Made by a program: the position numbers and the translations under genes. DNA of 64,000 bases from Saururus chinensis (lineage: Eukaryota > Streptophyta > Magnoliopsida > Piperales > Saururaceae): the NCBI GenBank assembly GCA_035235625.1, contig CP141145.1:7130001-7194000 (forward strand). The letters are read 5' to 3'. The notes below the pieces were generated by a model that was not told the origin of the DNA, ran no database searches, and saw only the letters and a program-made list of their open reading frames with translations. Shown piece after piece: positions 34,780 to 46,924 of the stretch; position 1 is the stretch's first letter, and each line of letters opens with the position of its first letter.

Positions 34780-35420
34780 TACATATGTATATACACATTT
34801 ATTAGATTACATGTTTTTATACATTAAGTATACATTTTATGTCTTTAATACTTTATTCATCATGAAATATATTAAATGATTTATATAGTATATATATGGA
34901 ATGGTTGGAGGAATTACATTTAAATATATTAATAAATTTTTTTTACCAACGTCTATTTTATATATGCCATATAGATGTTATCTTTTTGATGCTTTATACA
35001 TTATGAAATAAATAAAATATTAGATTAAAGATGTTAAAACAATTTTGGAGGATATACCAAATGATTTAAATAGTATTGATAAAGAATGGTTAGAAGAATT
35101 ACATATGTATATATTAATAAAAAAATTATTACTAACGTCTATACAAGCCTATGAGATTAGAGAGAAAATGGGTAAAGTACTAATACAAGACAATTAAAGA
35201 AGACTTAAAATATTATATATAGTACTTAGAAAATATGACCATGAGATTCATCTTAATAAATATGTAAATGTCATTTTTTAAAATATTTAACAAGCATTTG
35301 AATGCGTATTGGTTGAGCAAGAGATGTTATTAAGAGTGGGTAATTACGTTGAACATTTTAAGGATAAAGAGGACAAAGAAGTTGATGTATATTTAATATA
35401 TACATGTCATCTCCAACGCT
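34780..35420 (+). pseudogene. Very AT-rich coding-like relic of unknown origin, partly duplicated
   Basis: Two diverged copies of a segment with gaatggttagaagaattacat and atatattaataaa lie at about 34,890-34,960 and 35,085-35,150. The second reads ILEDIPNDLNSIDKEWLEEL and SIQAYEIREKMGKVL before a TAA. After two more stops the same strand gives AFECVLVEQEMLLRVGNYVE and DKEDKEVDVYL. The amino-acid texture looks coding, but I recognise no family. Could be an old host or element gene. Confidence 0.3.
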
Positions 35421-36224
35421 ATACTTAGAAATCACTAAGTGAGGTAAAAGATAGTATATATTCTACATTAATACCTTATAAAGGAAGGGGCAATATATAG
35501 TGTTTCATATAGGAGTATAATTAACTTTATTTTTTGTTTAAACTGGTTTTGAAATTAAGGTTAAATAAAATTTTTTGTAGTAGTAAGAAATTGATTATAT
35601 GGTATTGTGAAAATTACGCATGTGTAACAATTTTTTATATAGTATCCATTTTTATATTTGTGGCAAGTGGCAAATTATTGATGTGTACCATTTGCATTAG
35701 CTTTATGTTATATAAAAAATTATTTTTAGTTGAAATTACTTTTAGAAAAAAAAAGTGGGTTATGTTTAGATGTACATTATCAAAAATTAGTTTTTTTTTA
35801 AAAAAATTAGAAATTTTATTTAAATGCCCATTACATTCCATAGCATGTGAGTTATGAGAATACTCACTTTTCCCTTCAATAGCCATGGCCTATAAGCTTC
35901 TTAACTATTTATAAAAAAAATGTCCACCAATGTAAAACTCTTAATAAAGTTTAAAATAAAAATAAATAATAATTAAATTGTAAAACCTTAAGATGTTTGA
36001 GATCTATGCACAATAATGTAAATTTATATATGTTGTGCTCTTATATGACGTGTTTATAAATTGTGTAGAGGTGGGGGTCATTAGATTATTTCTTAGTTTA
36101 GATTCATAAATTATGTTTATATTATGTAAAATTGTTAATTAAATACTATAGTAACATACTTCGTAGGGCTTGTTTAATTATAAAATATCATAGGTACACA
36201 TTAAACTATAGAAGGAATAAGAGT
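35421..36224. other. AT-rich DNA, nothing recognised
   Basis: Open frames on both strands here overlap and are composed of AAA/TTT-rich codons; no domain is visible. Confidence 0.45.
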
Positions 36225-36460
36225 GTTGCATAAGAGATAATGGCCCAAAATATGTTTTTTAGTAAATCTATGAAGGACTTGAGTTCAATTCTAGTTACTA
36301 GAGAAGCTTGTTTTGTAAATGTCATAGGTCATTTAATGTGAATCCCAACCCCTAGTCATTAATGGAGTTGTCCATAGACCGAGCATAGTGAGGTTATAGG
36401 AGCGTCATGACTAAGACACAGTGGGGTGTACCTTAGTTTGTAAAATTGTAAACAGAGGGC
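36225..36460 (+). repeat. Possible SINE
   Basis: A pol III B-box-like word (cttgagttcaattct, about 36,280) lies some 40 bp after atggcccaaaatatg. The sequence ends with gtgtaccttagtttgtaaa, and a weakly A/T-rich tail follows. Layout suits a tRNA-derived SINE but no second copy in the window supports it. Confidence 0.25.
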
Positions 36461-39038
36461 AGCTCTATTCAAATTTTCAAAATTAAAATGTTAAAAATCC
36501 ATAATCACAATTTGCCTAAAACATGAATAGTTCAAAATTCCCTAATAATAAGTTGCACATCCATTCACCTTCACATGCAAATTATTTCAATGTAGCCTAA
36601 AACCCAACACATAAATGTTTTTCAATATCATATTATGTTGTCACCAAATATTAACAAAAAACTATCAGTTCTAAATAAAAAATCCTTTTAAGTCTATCCC
36701 ACATGACCATACAAAAAAAAAATCAGCCCCATTTCAAATGTTAAGTTACTTGTGGCAAATGAAAGTGTTTGCCAATTGTATCCCAAATGCCATCTCGAAT
36801 GAGAGTCTTGGCTACATCATCTAGTAAAATACTATGACCAACAATTTCTTCTTCTTGTGTAGGTGGAACCATCACCAAGCTCCCGTACATATTTAAGATA
36901 AAATGGATTGATCTGTAGTTTGGGGTTGAGTTCCCCATACTCAACCCCCAAAGATTGGCCACTGAACGTCTTTCCTCTGTCCATCTTCACTTCCTGCAGA
37001 GTGGCCGGGCCTGCAATGTTGAATCTGAATAGATGCTATCATGTTATCTATCTAGTTGCTACTCATTGGGTTGTAATGAATTGACAGAAACAGAATTTCG
37101 TTCTGCATTCTCTTACAAGTCATGAGCGAAGAGTGAGCATAGACAGAGACGATCTAGGAGCCAGTAAAAATCTCACAAGTGGCACAAATCTAAATGTAGT
37201 AAAAATTTAACAAGTATGAACAGAGGTGATCTAGATTCTATGAGCAGATTTCTTAATTATAATTTCTGATAAATTTATTTTTATATATTGTACAAAGCAC
37301 TAGCATTTGATGTGGCATCCAGTGGAATTCTAGTTTACCCTAATAAACTGGTGTGGCCAATTTCTTGATTCTCAAGCATCTATCCTTTCTCCATGTTTTG
37401 TAGGATGAATTGTTTAATGAATAAGTCTATACGCACCCTAATAATTTCTTCAAAACCCCAATAACCCCATAAACCCCCTCATGAATATATGAGTAAAGCA
37501 GAGAATGAGGAGATTATTGGGGTGCATATAGACGCATTCTTCTTTAGTCTATATTAGTTGATGAGGGATTTGGTTCCTACTTTGTAATATTAGACAATTG
37601 CCAACTCTCACATGAATAAAATAGAGGGGAATGGATTAATAAGCTTCGTTTGTGTTGGGTATGACTACTGGGAATGTAATTGAAGGAAGTACAATAGTTG
37701 TAATGAATATAGAAAACCAAACTTTTTTTTTCTATGCAAAATTAGTTACGATGGTTGGATACATTACATAATGTCAGTGCATGCCTTGGGAAGGAGTATT
37801 TGTTAACATTGACTTGATATTTAATAGGACAATTGGCTTTACATTTAAGAAAGAAAAAAAATTCCTTGTCATTTATTAGACAAAGTCTTGGAAAGGGGTT
37901 TTGAAAGTTTGGGTTGTGATAGTTGGTAGCTGATGTATTCTTCTAACGACAAGTATGAAGTCAATTAAGAAGGGGTTTTTTCTAAGTTTCTGATTTTTGC
38001 CACAACAAAAATAGTGAGTTTGATATGTAGACTATCTTAGTTAAAAAACTTTATAACTAGACTAATTTTTAGGGTTCAAACTATGTAAATATAAAGTAGA
38101 TAGAAAGATCTTCAAAATGCCACCAAAAATGCATGAAACGGAATTTTGATAAAGGACAAATGATGGTTTGAAGTTGGATATGATGCATAGGACCCATCTA
38201 CCCAAAATTGACAAGCCGATTGGCTATTTACAAGCTATGCAAGCCCAATAAATTTAAGTGAAAAAAATGGGTTTAAGGGACCTAATTGGGTTGCCTAATT
38301 AAAAAAACCTAATCCCATTAATATAAGAACCTAACTAGGGTCATTTTGTGGGTGCTTTTGGGGCATTAGAGAGAGGAGTCACTAGAATGAGTTTTTTGGT
38401 GAGTGTGGCTTGCAACAAAGGTGGGGATGAGAAAGCACAAAGACCAGTATTTCAGCAAGGTAAGATGCCTAGCCTCTACTTATTTCTTGATCCCATGATG
38501 AACTAGTTGTTTGCTCTATGTCCTGGTGGATTTTAGGCTACAGAGGAGACCACAATGGTGGTTGGAGTGCTCTTGAGAGTTAAAGAGGTGCTAGAGAAGC
38601 ATAGGAAGGAAGAAAGGCTGTTGCTGATGGTGGTAGTGCATCACATTGTTGCAGGAAGCTGTAGCTAGCAAGCTAGTGATGAACTATAGGGGAGTGACAA
38701 TTGCATAGTTGGTGTTAAATAAATTCTTTACTTGCAAGTGTATGAATTGTACTTAAGTACCATTAGAAATGTGAGGTCGACCCCTCAAAGACTTGAAATA
38801 TGTAAACTACATATAATGTAACTCAAGTAAACCCTAATCTAGTGAACAAATATAAAGTAATTAACATGACAAAGTAACTAACAAAAGCACATAAGAATTA
38901 AAAAATAATTAAACTATCCAAATCAAAGTTATAAGGTTGTAATTAAGATTTAGAGAGCAATGCAAAATAACTAGAATATCGAATAATCAAAACACTAGGG
39001 CATAGGAATCCACATTCATTAACTCATAAAAATCCATA
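36461..39038. other. Intergenic, with an LTR-type word near its right end
   Basis: Mostly unremarkable. At 38,715-38,800 the order acttgcaagtgta ... gtcgacccctcaaagac resembles the acttgcaagtgtacaag ... gtcgaacc/cacagg order seen at 50,365, 50,950/51,730 and 41,690, marking a fourth, diverged copy of that LTR family. Confidence 0.4.
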
Positions 39039-39039
39039 A

Positions 39040-39495
39040 TCATAACAATATTTTATAAAACATTGCTAATAAACCATATTTTTTTAAATATATTTTTTAT
39101 TAGCGACATTTTCATAAGCGTCACTAATAATTTCTTTATTATTGTTTTATTAGCGACTCAATAGACAAGCATCGCTAATAAGATGTTTTTATTTTTAAAT
39201 TTTTTTTATATTAGTGACGTGTTATAAAGCGTCGCTAAAATTAATTATTAGAGAGAATTAAGTGTAGCTAATAATTTACTATTATTAATGCTTAATAAAG
39301 CGTCGCAAAAAGAAAATAATTACTGACGCAAAAGCAATTCCATTTTTATCGATGCTTTGAGATAAGTGTCGCTGATGAACAATAGTGACTTTATTTTTAT
39401 CAATGCATTTAGCAACGCTTTTTAAGCATTGATAATAGGCATTAGCGATGCTTGTATAACTAAAAGTGTCGCTAATAGTCCTCTTTGTTGTAGTG
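39040..39495. mobile_element. CACTA-type transposon end(s) with ttagcgacgc subterminal repeats
   Basis: The right terminus reads ctctttgttgtagtg (reverse complement CACTACAACAAAGAG), ending at 39,495. Inside lie at least ten copies of attagcgac / gcgtcgctaat. The left limit is placed at a degenerate acaatattttataaaacattgc. CACTACAA termini with many subterminal repeats are the hallmark of the CACTA superfamily. Confidence 0.7.
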
Positions 39496-39634
39496 TCTTC
39501 AGGAAAGGCGGTGGCCAAAGGGAAAGCACCGGTTTTGGGGGTGGAGGCGGTGGGGGTTGATGGGGCTTGAGGTGGAAGAGGCCGCTACTAGCCATAGATG
39601 GTGGTTGACAAGAAAAAAGCGGCTTCTTGTCCAT
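39496..39634 (-). pseudogene. Proline-rich gene start cut by the CACTA end
   Basis: On the minus strand an ATG at 39,634 opens MDKKPLFSCQPPSMASSGLF followed by a run of prolines, GC-rich and unlike its AT-rich surroundings. It runs straight into the transposon terminus at 39,495. The wording resembles a plastid-transit-type N-terminus. It may be a captured or disrupted host exon. No downstream part was found. Confidence 0.35.
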
Positions 39635-39929
39635 GTTATTATCCCTTGGGGGGCAGGGGGTATGAGATTCAAACAGGTTGTGGAAGCAGGTGCGGGTTGT
39701 ACAAGCGTCGCTATTAGCTTTATTAATTAATTTTATTTAATAAATAAATATTAAAAAATTTAAAATAAAGTTCTTAAATATAATATATTTTATTTAATAT
39801 TTACTATTTGTATATATATGAATATTAAATTTTCAATAAAAGGTAATGTCAATAATAGATTCAACTTTCACTATTTATATATAATATATTTTATTTCTTA
39901 AAATTTTTATTAATTTTAAAATATAATTT

Positions 39930-40268
39930 ATAATAAAAGAGAGAGTGAAGAGAACAAGAGAGATGAGAGAGAGAGAAGAGAGGAGGAGAGAGAGGATGAG
40001 GAGAGAAGAGAGAGGGTGAGGAGAGAGAACAGAGAGGTGGTGAGGAGAGAGATGAGAGGGGGTAAGGAATGAGAGAGAAGAGAGAGAAAGAGGGGATAGA
40101 GGGTAGAGAGAGAGGGTAGGAGAGAGAGAAAGGATGAGGAGAGAGACAAGAGAGGGGAGAGAGGGTAGAGAGAGAGAGGAGACAGGGTAGAGAGTGAGAG
40201 AGTGAGAAGGGAGGAGAGAGGAGGGAGAGAGAGTGTGTGAGGAGAGAGAGAAAGTATAGAGAGAGGGA
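39930..40268. repeat. GA-rich purine tract
   Basis: About 340 bp almost entirely of A and G on the plus strand, built of gagaga / gaggag words. Open frames on the minus strand (Ser/Leu-rich) are artefacts. Confidence 0.9.
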
Positions 40269-41400
40269 AAAATTTAATTTAAATTTTTTAATATTTTTTT
40301 AAATATTATATTTTAAAAATAAATAAAAGAAATATATTAGCAAAGCATAGTAATATGCGTTGTTAATACCCTACTAATAGCAATGCTTATATCCAAGCGT
40401 CGCTAATACATTTACTTAATTTTTTTTTATTTTTAAAAATAAAATAAATAATTAAAAAAATTTAAAAATAAATTTAATTTTCACTGATCTCTCCTTGCTT
40501 ATCCTTATCCTTCGAGCCGGAGCTCATGGTAATGCATATGGAAGAGAGAGATCAGAAAAAGAGAGAGGACAGAAGCTAGAATGGGGAGAGAGAAGAGAGG
40601 AGGTGAGAGAGAATGAGTGAGTGAGGAGAGAGAGAATAGAGAGAGATGAGGAGGGAGAGAGAGAAGAGAGAGACGAGGAGGGAGAGAGAGAAGAAGAGGG
40701 AGAGAGAGAAGAGAGAGAGAGATGAGGGAGAGAAAGTATATATAGAGGGAGAAATTTAATTTTAAAATTTTAAGATTTTTTATTAAATATTATATTTTAA
40801 AAATAATTTAAAATAAATAAAAGAAAGATATTAGCGACGCATGGTACTAAGTGTCGCTAATGCCCTGCATAATAGCGATACTTATACGTATACGTCACTA
40901 ATATGAATGGTATTAGCGATGCTTATATCCAAGCGTCGCTAATACATTTACTTAATTTTTTTATTTATTATTTTAAAAATAAAATAATTAATTAAAAAAA
41001 TTAAAATAAAATTAATGTCCACTAATCTTTCCCCTCTAATCCTTAGAGCCGAAGCTCATAGTAATGCATGTGGAAGAGAGAGATCAAAAAGAGGGAGAGG
41101 ACAAAGAACTAGAAGGAGAGAGAAGAGAGGAGGAGAGAGAGAGGGAAGAGAGATAAAGTATATAGAGAGGGAGGAATTTAGTTTAATTTTTAAGTTTTTT
41201 ATTAAATATAATATTTTAAAAATAAATAAAATAAAGATAAACCCTACGTAATAGTGACGCTTATATTTAAACTTCGCTAATAGGTATTAGCGATGCTTAT
41301 ATCTAAGCGTCGCTAATACATTTACATTTTTTTTATTTGTTATTTTAAAAATAAAATAAATAATTAAAAATTTTTAAAAAATAAAATTAATTTCCACTTA
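40269..41400. repeat. Three tandem composite units of element A
   Basis: Each unit has an AT-rich part, a group of agcgacgc / gcgtcgcta repeats and a GA tract. The word aagcgtcgctaatacattta recurs at about 40,393, 40,929 and 41,313, and gagcc(g/a)gaagctcat at 40,514 and 41,046, so units are about 535 and 385 bp. Confidence 0.75.
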
Positions 41401-41649
41401 TCTTTCTCCTCTCTCTTGTCCCTCTCTGTCTATCTCTCTCTCCTCCCCACTCTCTCCTCCTCTATCTCCTCTCTCTTCTCTTTTCTCTCTCCTCCCTCTC
41501 TCTCTTCTCTTTTCTCTCTCCTCCTTCCCTCTCTCTTCTCTTTTCTCTCTCCTCCCTCCCTCTCTCTCCTCTATCCTTTCTCCACTCCTCCCTCCCTCTC
41601 TCTTCTCTTTTCTCTCTCCTCCCTCTCTATCTTCTCTTTTCTCTCTATT
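41401..41649. repeat. TC-rich pyrimidine tract
   Basis: Almost pure C/T on the plus strand with a repeating ctctctcctcc ... cttctcttttct unit; polarity opposite to the GA tracts to the left. It continues after the insertion at 43,083-43,240. Confidence 0.9.
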
Positions 41650-43080
41650 ATTACGTCTAAACCAAGACTATTAAGAAGTCAACTTTAGATTTATTTTACT
41701 TGCCAATTGTAGTAGACAAGGTCGATCCACAGGGAAAGCCTTGTGCAACAAAGAAAATGATTACGAAAAAAATAGAGAAAAGGAAAATTAAGAGAGAAAG
41801 AGAGAAGAGTATTGAGGCAATAAGAGCTAAGAAATCAATAAGATAAAATACTAAGGCATTAAGGGTCATTGTAACATCTTGTGATGTTCTTCATGTATCA
41901 TATTATCTCAGTTAGAAACGAATGAACATTCTATATAACTGGAAGACATAAATATTAAAAGCAAAAATAAAGATAGAAAATACTTTGGATAGATGAAGGA
42001 TAAAAACGATTGTTTCTTCAAGAGTTTTATGTATCAAAATCACAATAGATCAATAAGGAGAACATTCAAGCATCTTATGTATCAAAATTACAAAGAAATA
42101 AGAAGAACAACAACATTAAATGAACATCACTTCAAATAACTAATACTTATTTGAAACTATAGATAAAACATGAATAAAATTCCATTAGATTGTTACAAAT
42201 CACCTTTAACTTTAGTTAGAGAGCCTAGAAAGTCATTACAATAAAACTAAAAACGAAAGTACAAAAGAAGAAAAGAAAAATAGGAGAAGAGAGCTCAAAG
42301 AGGAGGGGATGATGTCTCTACCATGTCCACCACTCTATTTATAGGAGTAGAAGTGGTTGCTTCAAAGGGGAAAGTCCAACCATATCCCTTGATTGCATTC
42401 TGATTGATTATTTTATTGGTTGCTTCTTTAGCAATGATTAGATTCTAAATTAATCAAATAAATTAAATAATTTATTTAACAAATAAGTATATTTAAGTAT
42501 TTCTTTAGTTATCTAATCAGCCTTATTTTCTTTTTTTAAGTGTATCAAATACAGCCAATGAAAAGATTCTCCATGTGTTGGCTTCGGGTCAGTTAACTAA
42601 TTGTCCCTTTTTATGCCGGATTGGACCCATATATCTTTGAATTATAAATTTCTTCTTGAAATAGATATTGTAGCCACGAAAGTATTCTTTCTAATGCTAC
42701 CAGAATCATATCAATACAAATTATAAATAGAAAGATATGATTGAAATACTGAGGTTGTATTAATTTATCCAAATCAGCTTCTTCCCGAATTTAGTTCTCT
42801 TGATACAAATCTAAAATCCAATGGGCCCACAAGATTTTGCTCAACAATTACATACATGTTTAGACTATTAAGAATCTATTATTGACTTTTAAATAGCTTT
42901 AGGTAGTTAGACTTCACTTCCTCTTCTACTTAGATCATATCGAAACCCATTTTGTTATGTAAATACAACAGAGGCCCAACTCACCTATACAATATATAAA
43001 TAGCACATATAAGCAATGAATTAACACAAGATATGATTGCAATTTAAGATTTTAAAGCATCTAATTGAACATTATTTTAG
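41650..43080. mobile_element. Insertion in the TC tract, related to 50,345-50,890
   Basis: Shares long words with 50,380-50,750, such as aaggcattaagggtcattgtaacat, atgaacattctat and ttgtttcttcaagagtt. It opens with a Tat-LTR-like order (acttgccaattgtagtagac ... gtcgatccacagg). It splits a TC tract whose two halves lie at 41,401-41,649 and 43,083-43,240. No coding part. Confidence 0.55.
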
Positions 43081-43244
43081 TGCATCACTCTCTCCTCTTT
43101 CTCTCTCTCTTCTCTTTTCTCTCTCCTCCCTCTCTCCCTCTCTTCTCTTTTCTCTCTCCTCTCTTTTTTCTCTCCTCCCTCTGTCTCCTCTTTTTTCTCT
43201 CATCCCTCCCTCTCCTCTCTTTCCTTGTCTCTCTTTCCCCCTTT

Positions 43245-43920
43245 TTGCGACGCTTCCACTGGAAGCGTAACAAAAATATTTACGCAGATGAAATTTCACC
43301 TGCGAGGGGAAATTTTGCTGTGGGCAAAAATTCCCCGCACAGGCGAATTTCGCCTGCGAACTCCTATATATCCCCCACCCTCCTCGGCCGGTGACCACCG
43401 TCTGTGACCACCCCTTGCTGATCGCCTCTGGAGAGCAACCCCACAGCGGACGCTTCCCTGCCTCTCTCCCTGATTCCCCTCTCCTAGCCCGCTGACCACC
43501 CCCGGCAATCGCGCCGTTGTGACCACCCGCCGGTGACCACCCCCAACGATCTCCCCCTACGACCACCCGCTGGTGACCGCCACTGTGACCACCTCCTAGA
43601 GACCAGGCCCTCGGAGACTGCTCCCCCCCCCCCCCCCTACCCGGTTACCCCTTGTCCCACTCCTTCCCCTCCTCCTGTCCGCTCAGCTCCTCCCTCCCAC
43701 TTCTGAGGTTCCACCCCTCCTCCGCCCCGCTGCACAACATTCACCCCTCCTCTGCCCCGCTCTTCTCCGCCGCCGCCGCCACCCACAGCCAGCACATCGG
43801 GACTCGCCGGCGAACTTCAACCTCTTTGTCGAGAGGTTGAAGACGACCTGCTTCTGTGGGTCACGACTAACCCACGCAGGTGAGTCTTCACTGACCTGTT
43901 CCGACAGGTCTTCAATGATC
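43245..43920 (+). other. GC-rich leader-like block inside element A
   Basis: Starts with a nested inverted repeat (gaaatttcacctgcg and cgaatttcgcctgcg around gggcaaaaattcccc). A TATA-like ctatatatccc (43,362-43,372) and some 500 bp of C-rich sequence follow, ending in acgcaggtgagtc, a good splice-donor context (43,876). A corresponding but different C-rich block sits at the same place in element B (48,540-48,950). Possibly a captured gene leader or the transposon's own promoter/first exon. Confidence 0.45.
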
Positions 43921-44205
43921 GACCTATTTAACCATTTTTTTCTTTTTTAGTGATGCTTTCATAAGTGTCGCCAATAGATATTTTTATTAATTTTTTATAA
44001 AAAAAATACATTATTAGCGATGGTCATTTTAGCATTGCTAATAATGTATGTTTAGTGACGCTTATTTGAATTTCTATTTTTTTAATCTTAATAGTGACCT
44101 TTCTATAAAACATCACTAAAACGTTTTAGTGACAAATAAAAATCGTTGCTAATGTTTTTCTATTTTTTAATAATATATCAATATATTAGCGACATTTGCG
44201 CAAAT

Positions 44206-44628
44206 GATGAAGGTGTAAGGGGCCTTGTATTGGCATATGGCATGTGGGTAGTGCCCGTTACGCTTATAACGACTCGCATAACTCATGGAATCATTAACCA
44301 TATTACTCATAAAATAATTAACCTTACAAGTTGAACTCGGCATGGAAAAAGTGAAAAAGAAAGAATGGTACATTTTTGGGGTAAAATGAGTTTTGTGTTT
44401 CTGGGAGAAGTGAAACATTCTTGGGGTCCTACTAGCAGCATTATAAAATAAAATCTTACAATTTGCAATGCTGTAAACAAGACAATATAGGCCGTAGTTT
44501 TTTGAAAAAATAAAACAAATTACATTAGAAGAATTAATTTACATTGATCTCACATGAGTCCAATACAACGAGTTGGATAATAAAAAACCAAACTTAGATG
44601 GTCTTCATCAGCCCCAAAGAAGATACAC
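44206..44628. other. Non-coding gap, probable 3' side of the small gene
   Basis: No motif apart from AT-rich words; it may hold the 3' UTR of the minus-strand gene ending at 44,629. Confidence 0.4.
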
Positions 44629-44850
44629 CTATTTGTATACATACACCACTCCCTGAAGGATCCGGAACCATGCAGGAGGCGTGCTTGATGTTGGCACCAC
44701 GGCCGGAGCAACCTTGCTTAGATGAGCACCTGGTGACGGTTTGGCCACTGGTTCAAGACGGGCAGCAAGACATGGCTGGGTAAAGAAGATGATAAGAACA
44801 AGACAGCATGCCAGGACAAGGGAAAGAAGTCTGCAGCAGCAACGAGACAT
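44629..44850 (-). CDS. Small secreted peptide-like protein, 73 aa, family unknown
   Basis: The ATG at 44,850 is the first after a TATA box 85-92 bp upstream (44,942-44,935). The protein opens MSRCCCRLLSLVLACCLVLI followed by IFFTQPCLAA, a textbook signal peptide (basic start, hydrophobic core, small residues at cleavage near residue 30). The mature part is about 43 residues, Pro/Ser-rich with KPSPGAHL and VVPTSSTPPA, no cysteines and no clear CLE, IDA, RGF or CEP motif. The leader carries (CCACAG)n just before the ATG. Size, signal peptide and promoter suggest an apoplastic signalling or defence peptide, but this is inference. Its upstream region is duplicated in tandem. It lies between two CACTA elements. 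Confidence 0.55.
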   Translation of the reverse strand: MSRCCCRLLSLVLACCLVLIIFFTQPCLAARLEPVAKPSPGAHLSKVAPAVVPTSSTPPAWFRILQGVVYVYK

Positions 44851-44924
44851 GATGGTGGCTGTGGCTGTGGCTGTGGCTCTGCTCTCTCTTGAACACTGGC
44901 GTAGTACTCCAAAGGATTAAGCAG

Positions 44925-45565
44925 TCTTCTCTCTGTATATAGAATTAAGAGACGAAACCAAGTTAGGAATGCTCCTTATTGCCCAAAAAATTCAAATAAG
45001 GAAAGTTTCAAATAAATATTTCCAATAACAGTGACGACAAAACGAGGGAAGTTCCCTCAATATTACGAGGGAGTATAATACTATCTAGAGAACAAATTCT
45101 AGTCAATTCTATCTTTCTGTGTACTATTTACAGTTTAGAGGAAGTATAAGTCTTCTCTGTATATAGAATTAAGAGACGAAACAAGTTAGGACTGCTCCTT
45201 CTTATTGCCCAAAAAACTCAAATTAGGAAAGTTTCAAATAAATATTTTTACCAACCTGGTATGTGAAATCTGAGTTTCCTCATTATGCACACACAACACA
45301 AACTAGGAAAGTTTCCATAACAGTGAAGACAGTAGTAGGGAAGTTTCAAATAAATATTTCCACCAACCTATCTGAGTTTCCTCAATGTGGGCGCACAACA
45401 CAAACGAGGAAAGTTTCCATAAGAGTGAAGACAGTAGTAGGGAAGTTCCCTCAATATTACGAGGGAGTATAAGTTATCAACTATGAAGATACTCTCTGGA
45501 GAACAAATTCTAGTCAATTCTTTCTGTGTACTATACTACTATTTACAGTTTAGAGGAAGTATAAG
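44925..45565. repeat. Tandemly duplicated promoter region of the small gene
   Basis: Unit 1 (44,925-45,150) and unit 2 (45,151-45,565) both run from tcttctctctgtatatagaa to cagtttagaggaagtataag. Unit 2 is longer because a tttcctca-tgtgg/atgcacacacaacacaaac ... agtagtaggga sub-unit of about 90 bp is itself doubled. Several tttcaaataaatattt and gaagttccctcaatattacg words recur. Confidence 0.85.
44935..44942 (-). promoter_or_regulatory. TATA box of the small secreted-peptide gene
   Basis: The minus strand reads ctatatac followed by agagagaaga. A second copy of the same box and surroundings lies at about 45,159-45,166 in the duplicated upstream unit. Confidence 0.6.
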
Positions 45566-46216
45566 TCTGAATTGGAAAGTTATATTGGAATGGCATTAAA
45601 AATGATTAAACCCAATTAATTTAAAAGTTTACAAAAAATTGAGGAATCAAAACGACATTCTTTCCTTTAAACCGGGAAAACCATCATTGTGTTTGCAGTA
45701 ATAATGAATTTCCATTCATAATCCAGATTCCTTTCTATATTAGGATCATAAATTTGAGTTCAGGCCTAATAGACAAAGGGAACTCGCAAAGAATAAAGGC
45801 CTAATGGATCGTAGGTGATGCAGAATGCAGATGCAGGAAGTCGCTTGGCATGTAACTTTTACATCTGAGAGAGATAAAGAGAACTCTCATCTGACATGTA
45901 GTTGCCCAATATAATAATTTTGAGCTTTTTTGAAGGTGAGATCATTAGATCACAGCATAAAGTCCACTCGTAGATGACTCTTCTCTCCATCGTTAGTTGG
46001 TCTATCAACCTGTATGACTTCCCTGATTTGTTGGGGAGTGGCTACTGCATGTTTGTAAAGTTTGAAACTCTATAAATTTGTTGAACCATGGTAGGGGCTT
46101 AGGACCATACAGTCTACCTTTGTTTGCAGTTAGGGTGAGTTGGAACAGGCTACGTGGTCTAAGGACAATGGGGGCAGCCCTGCCGACCCCACATGAACTA
46201 TCGTGACACATATTCT
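45566..46216. other. Intergenic, nothing recognised
   Basis: No supported frame or repeat boundary in this 650 bp. Confidence 0.5.
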
Positions 46217-46924
46217 TACTACAATAAAATATATTATTAGCGACGTAAATATAAGCATCACTAAAAATAGCTATTTAAGTATCGCAAAAAAAAATTTATT
46301 AGCAACTTTTTTTATTAATCGTTGCTAATATTTATATATTAGCGATGCTTATTATAAAGCGTCACTATTATTATAATTATTAGTGATGCCAAAAATAGTC
46401 ATTAACATATAACTATTAGCGACGCTTATAACAAGTGTTGCTAAAATATATTTGTGTAAAAAAATCATTAATATTAGCAACATTTTATCAAAAGTGTCGC
46501 TAATAGTTCTAATAATAGCAACACTTGTTAGCAAGTGTCGCTAATAGTTATACTATTAGTGGCGCTTTTAAAAATAAAAAATTAAAATTTTAGAACAATT
46601 AGCAATGTTTTTAAACAAGCATCGCAAATAGCATTGATAATAGCGATGCTTATAAATAAGCATCACTATTAGTTTTATTAATTAATTTTATTTAATAAGT
46701 AAGTATAAAATAAATAAATATTAATTTTTTAAAATAATTTTATTAAATATAATATAATATATTAAATATAATATATTATATTTAATATTTACTATTTTAT
46801 ATATAATAAATAAATATTAAATTTTTAATAAAATGTAGTGTCAATAATAGATTAAACTTTCACTATTTATATATAATATATTTTATTTCTTAAATTTTCT
46901 TATTAATTTTAAAATATAATTTAT

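Larger units (their letters stand above)
39700..44205. mobile_element. CACTA-type element A, non-autonomous, with nested insertion
   Basis: The segment 39,700-39,960 matches 46,640-46,935 of element B closely (tattaattaattttatttaat ... ttataataaaagagag). Then follow GA-rich tracts alternating with subterminal-type repeats, a 1.4 kb insertion (41,650-43,080), a TC tract, a GC-rich block (43,300-43,900) and a final group of attagcgac repeats to 44,205. The right terminus is missing. No transposase frame. Confidence 0.65.

Noticed and set aside
36741..36962. Minus-strand frame of 73 residues (VPPTQEEEIVGHSILLDDVA)
   Set aside because: Reads protein-like but matches no family I know, lacks upstream or downstream exons, and the adjacent sequence is not coding. 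Left unannotated as a gene.
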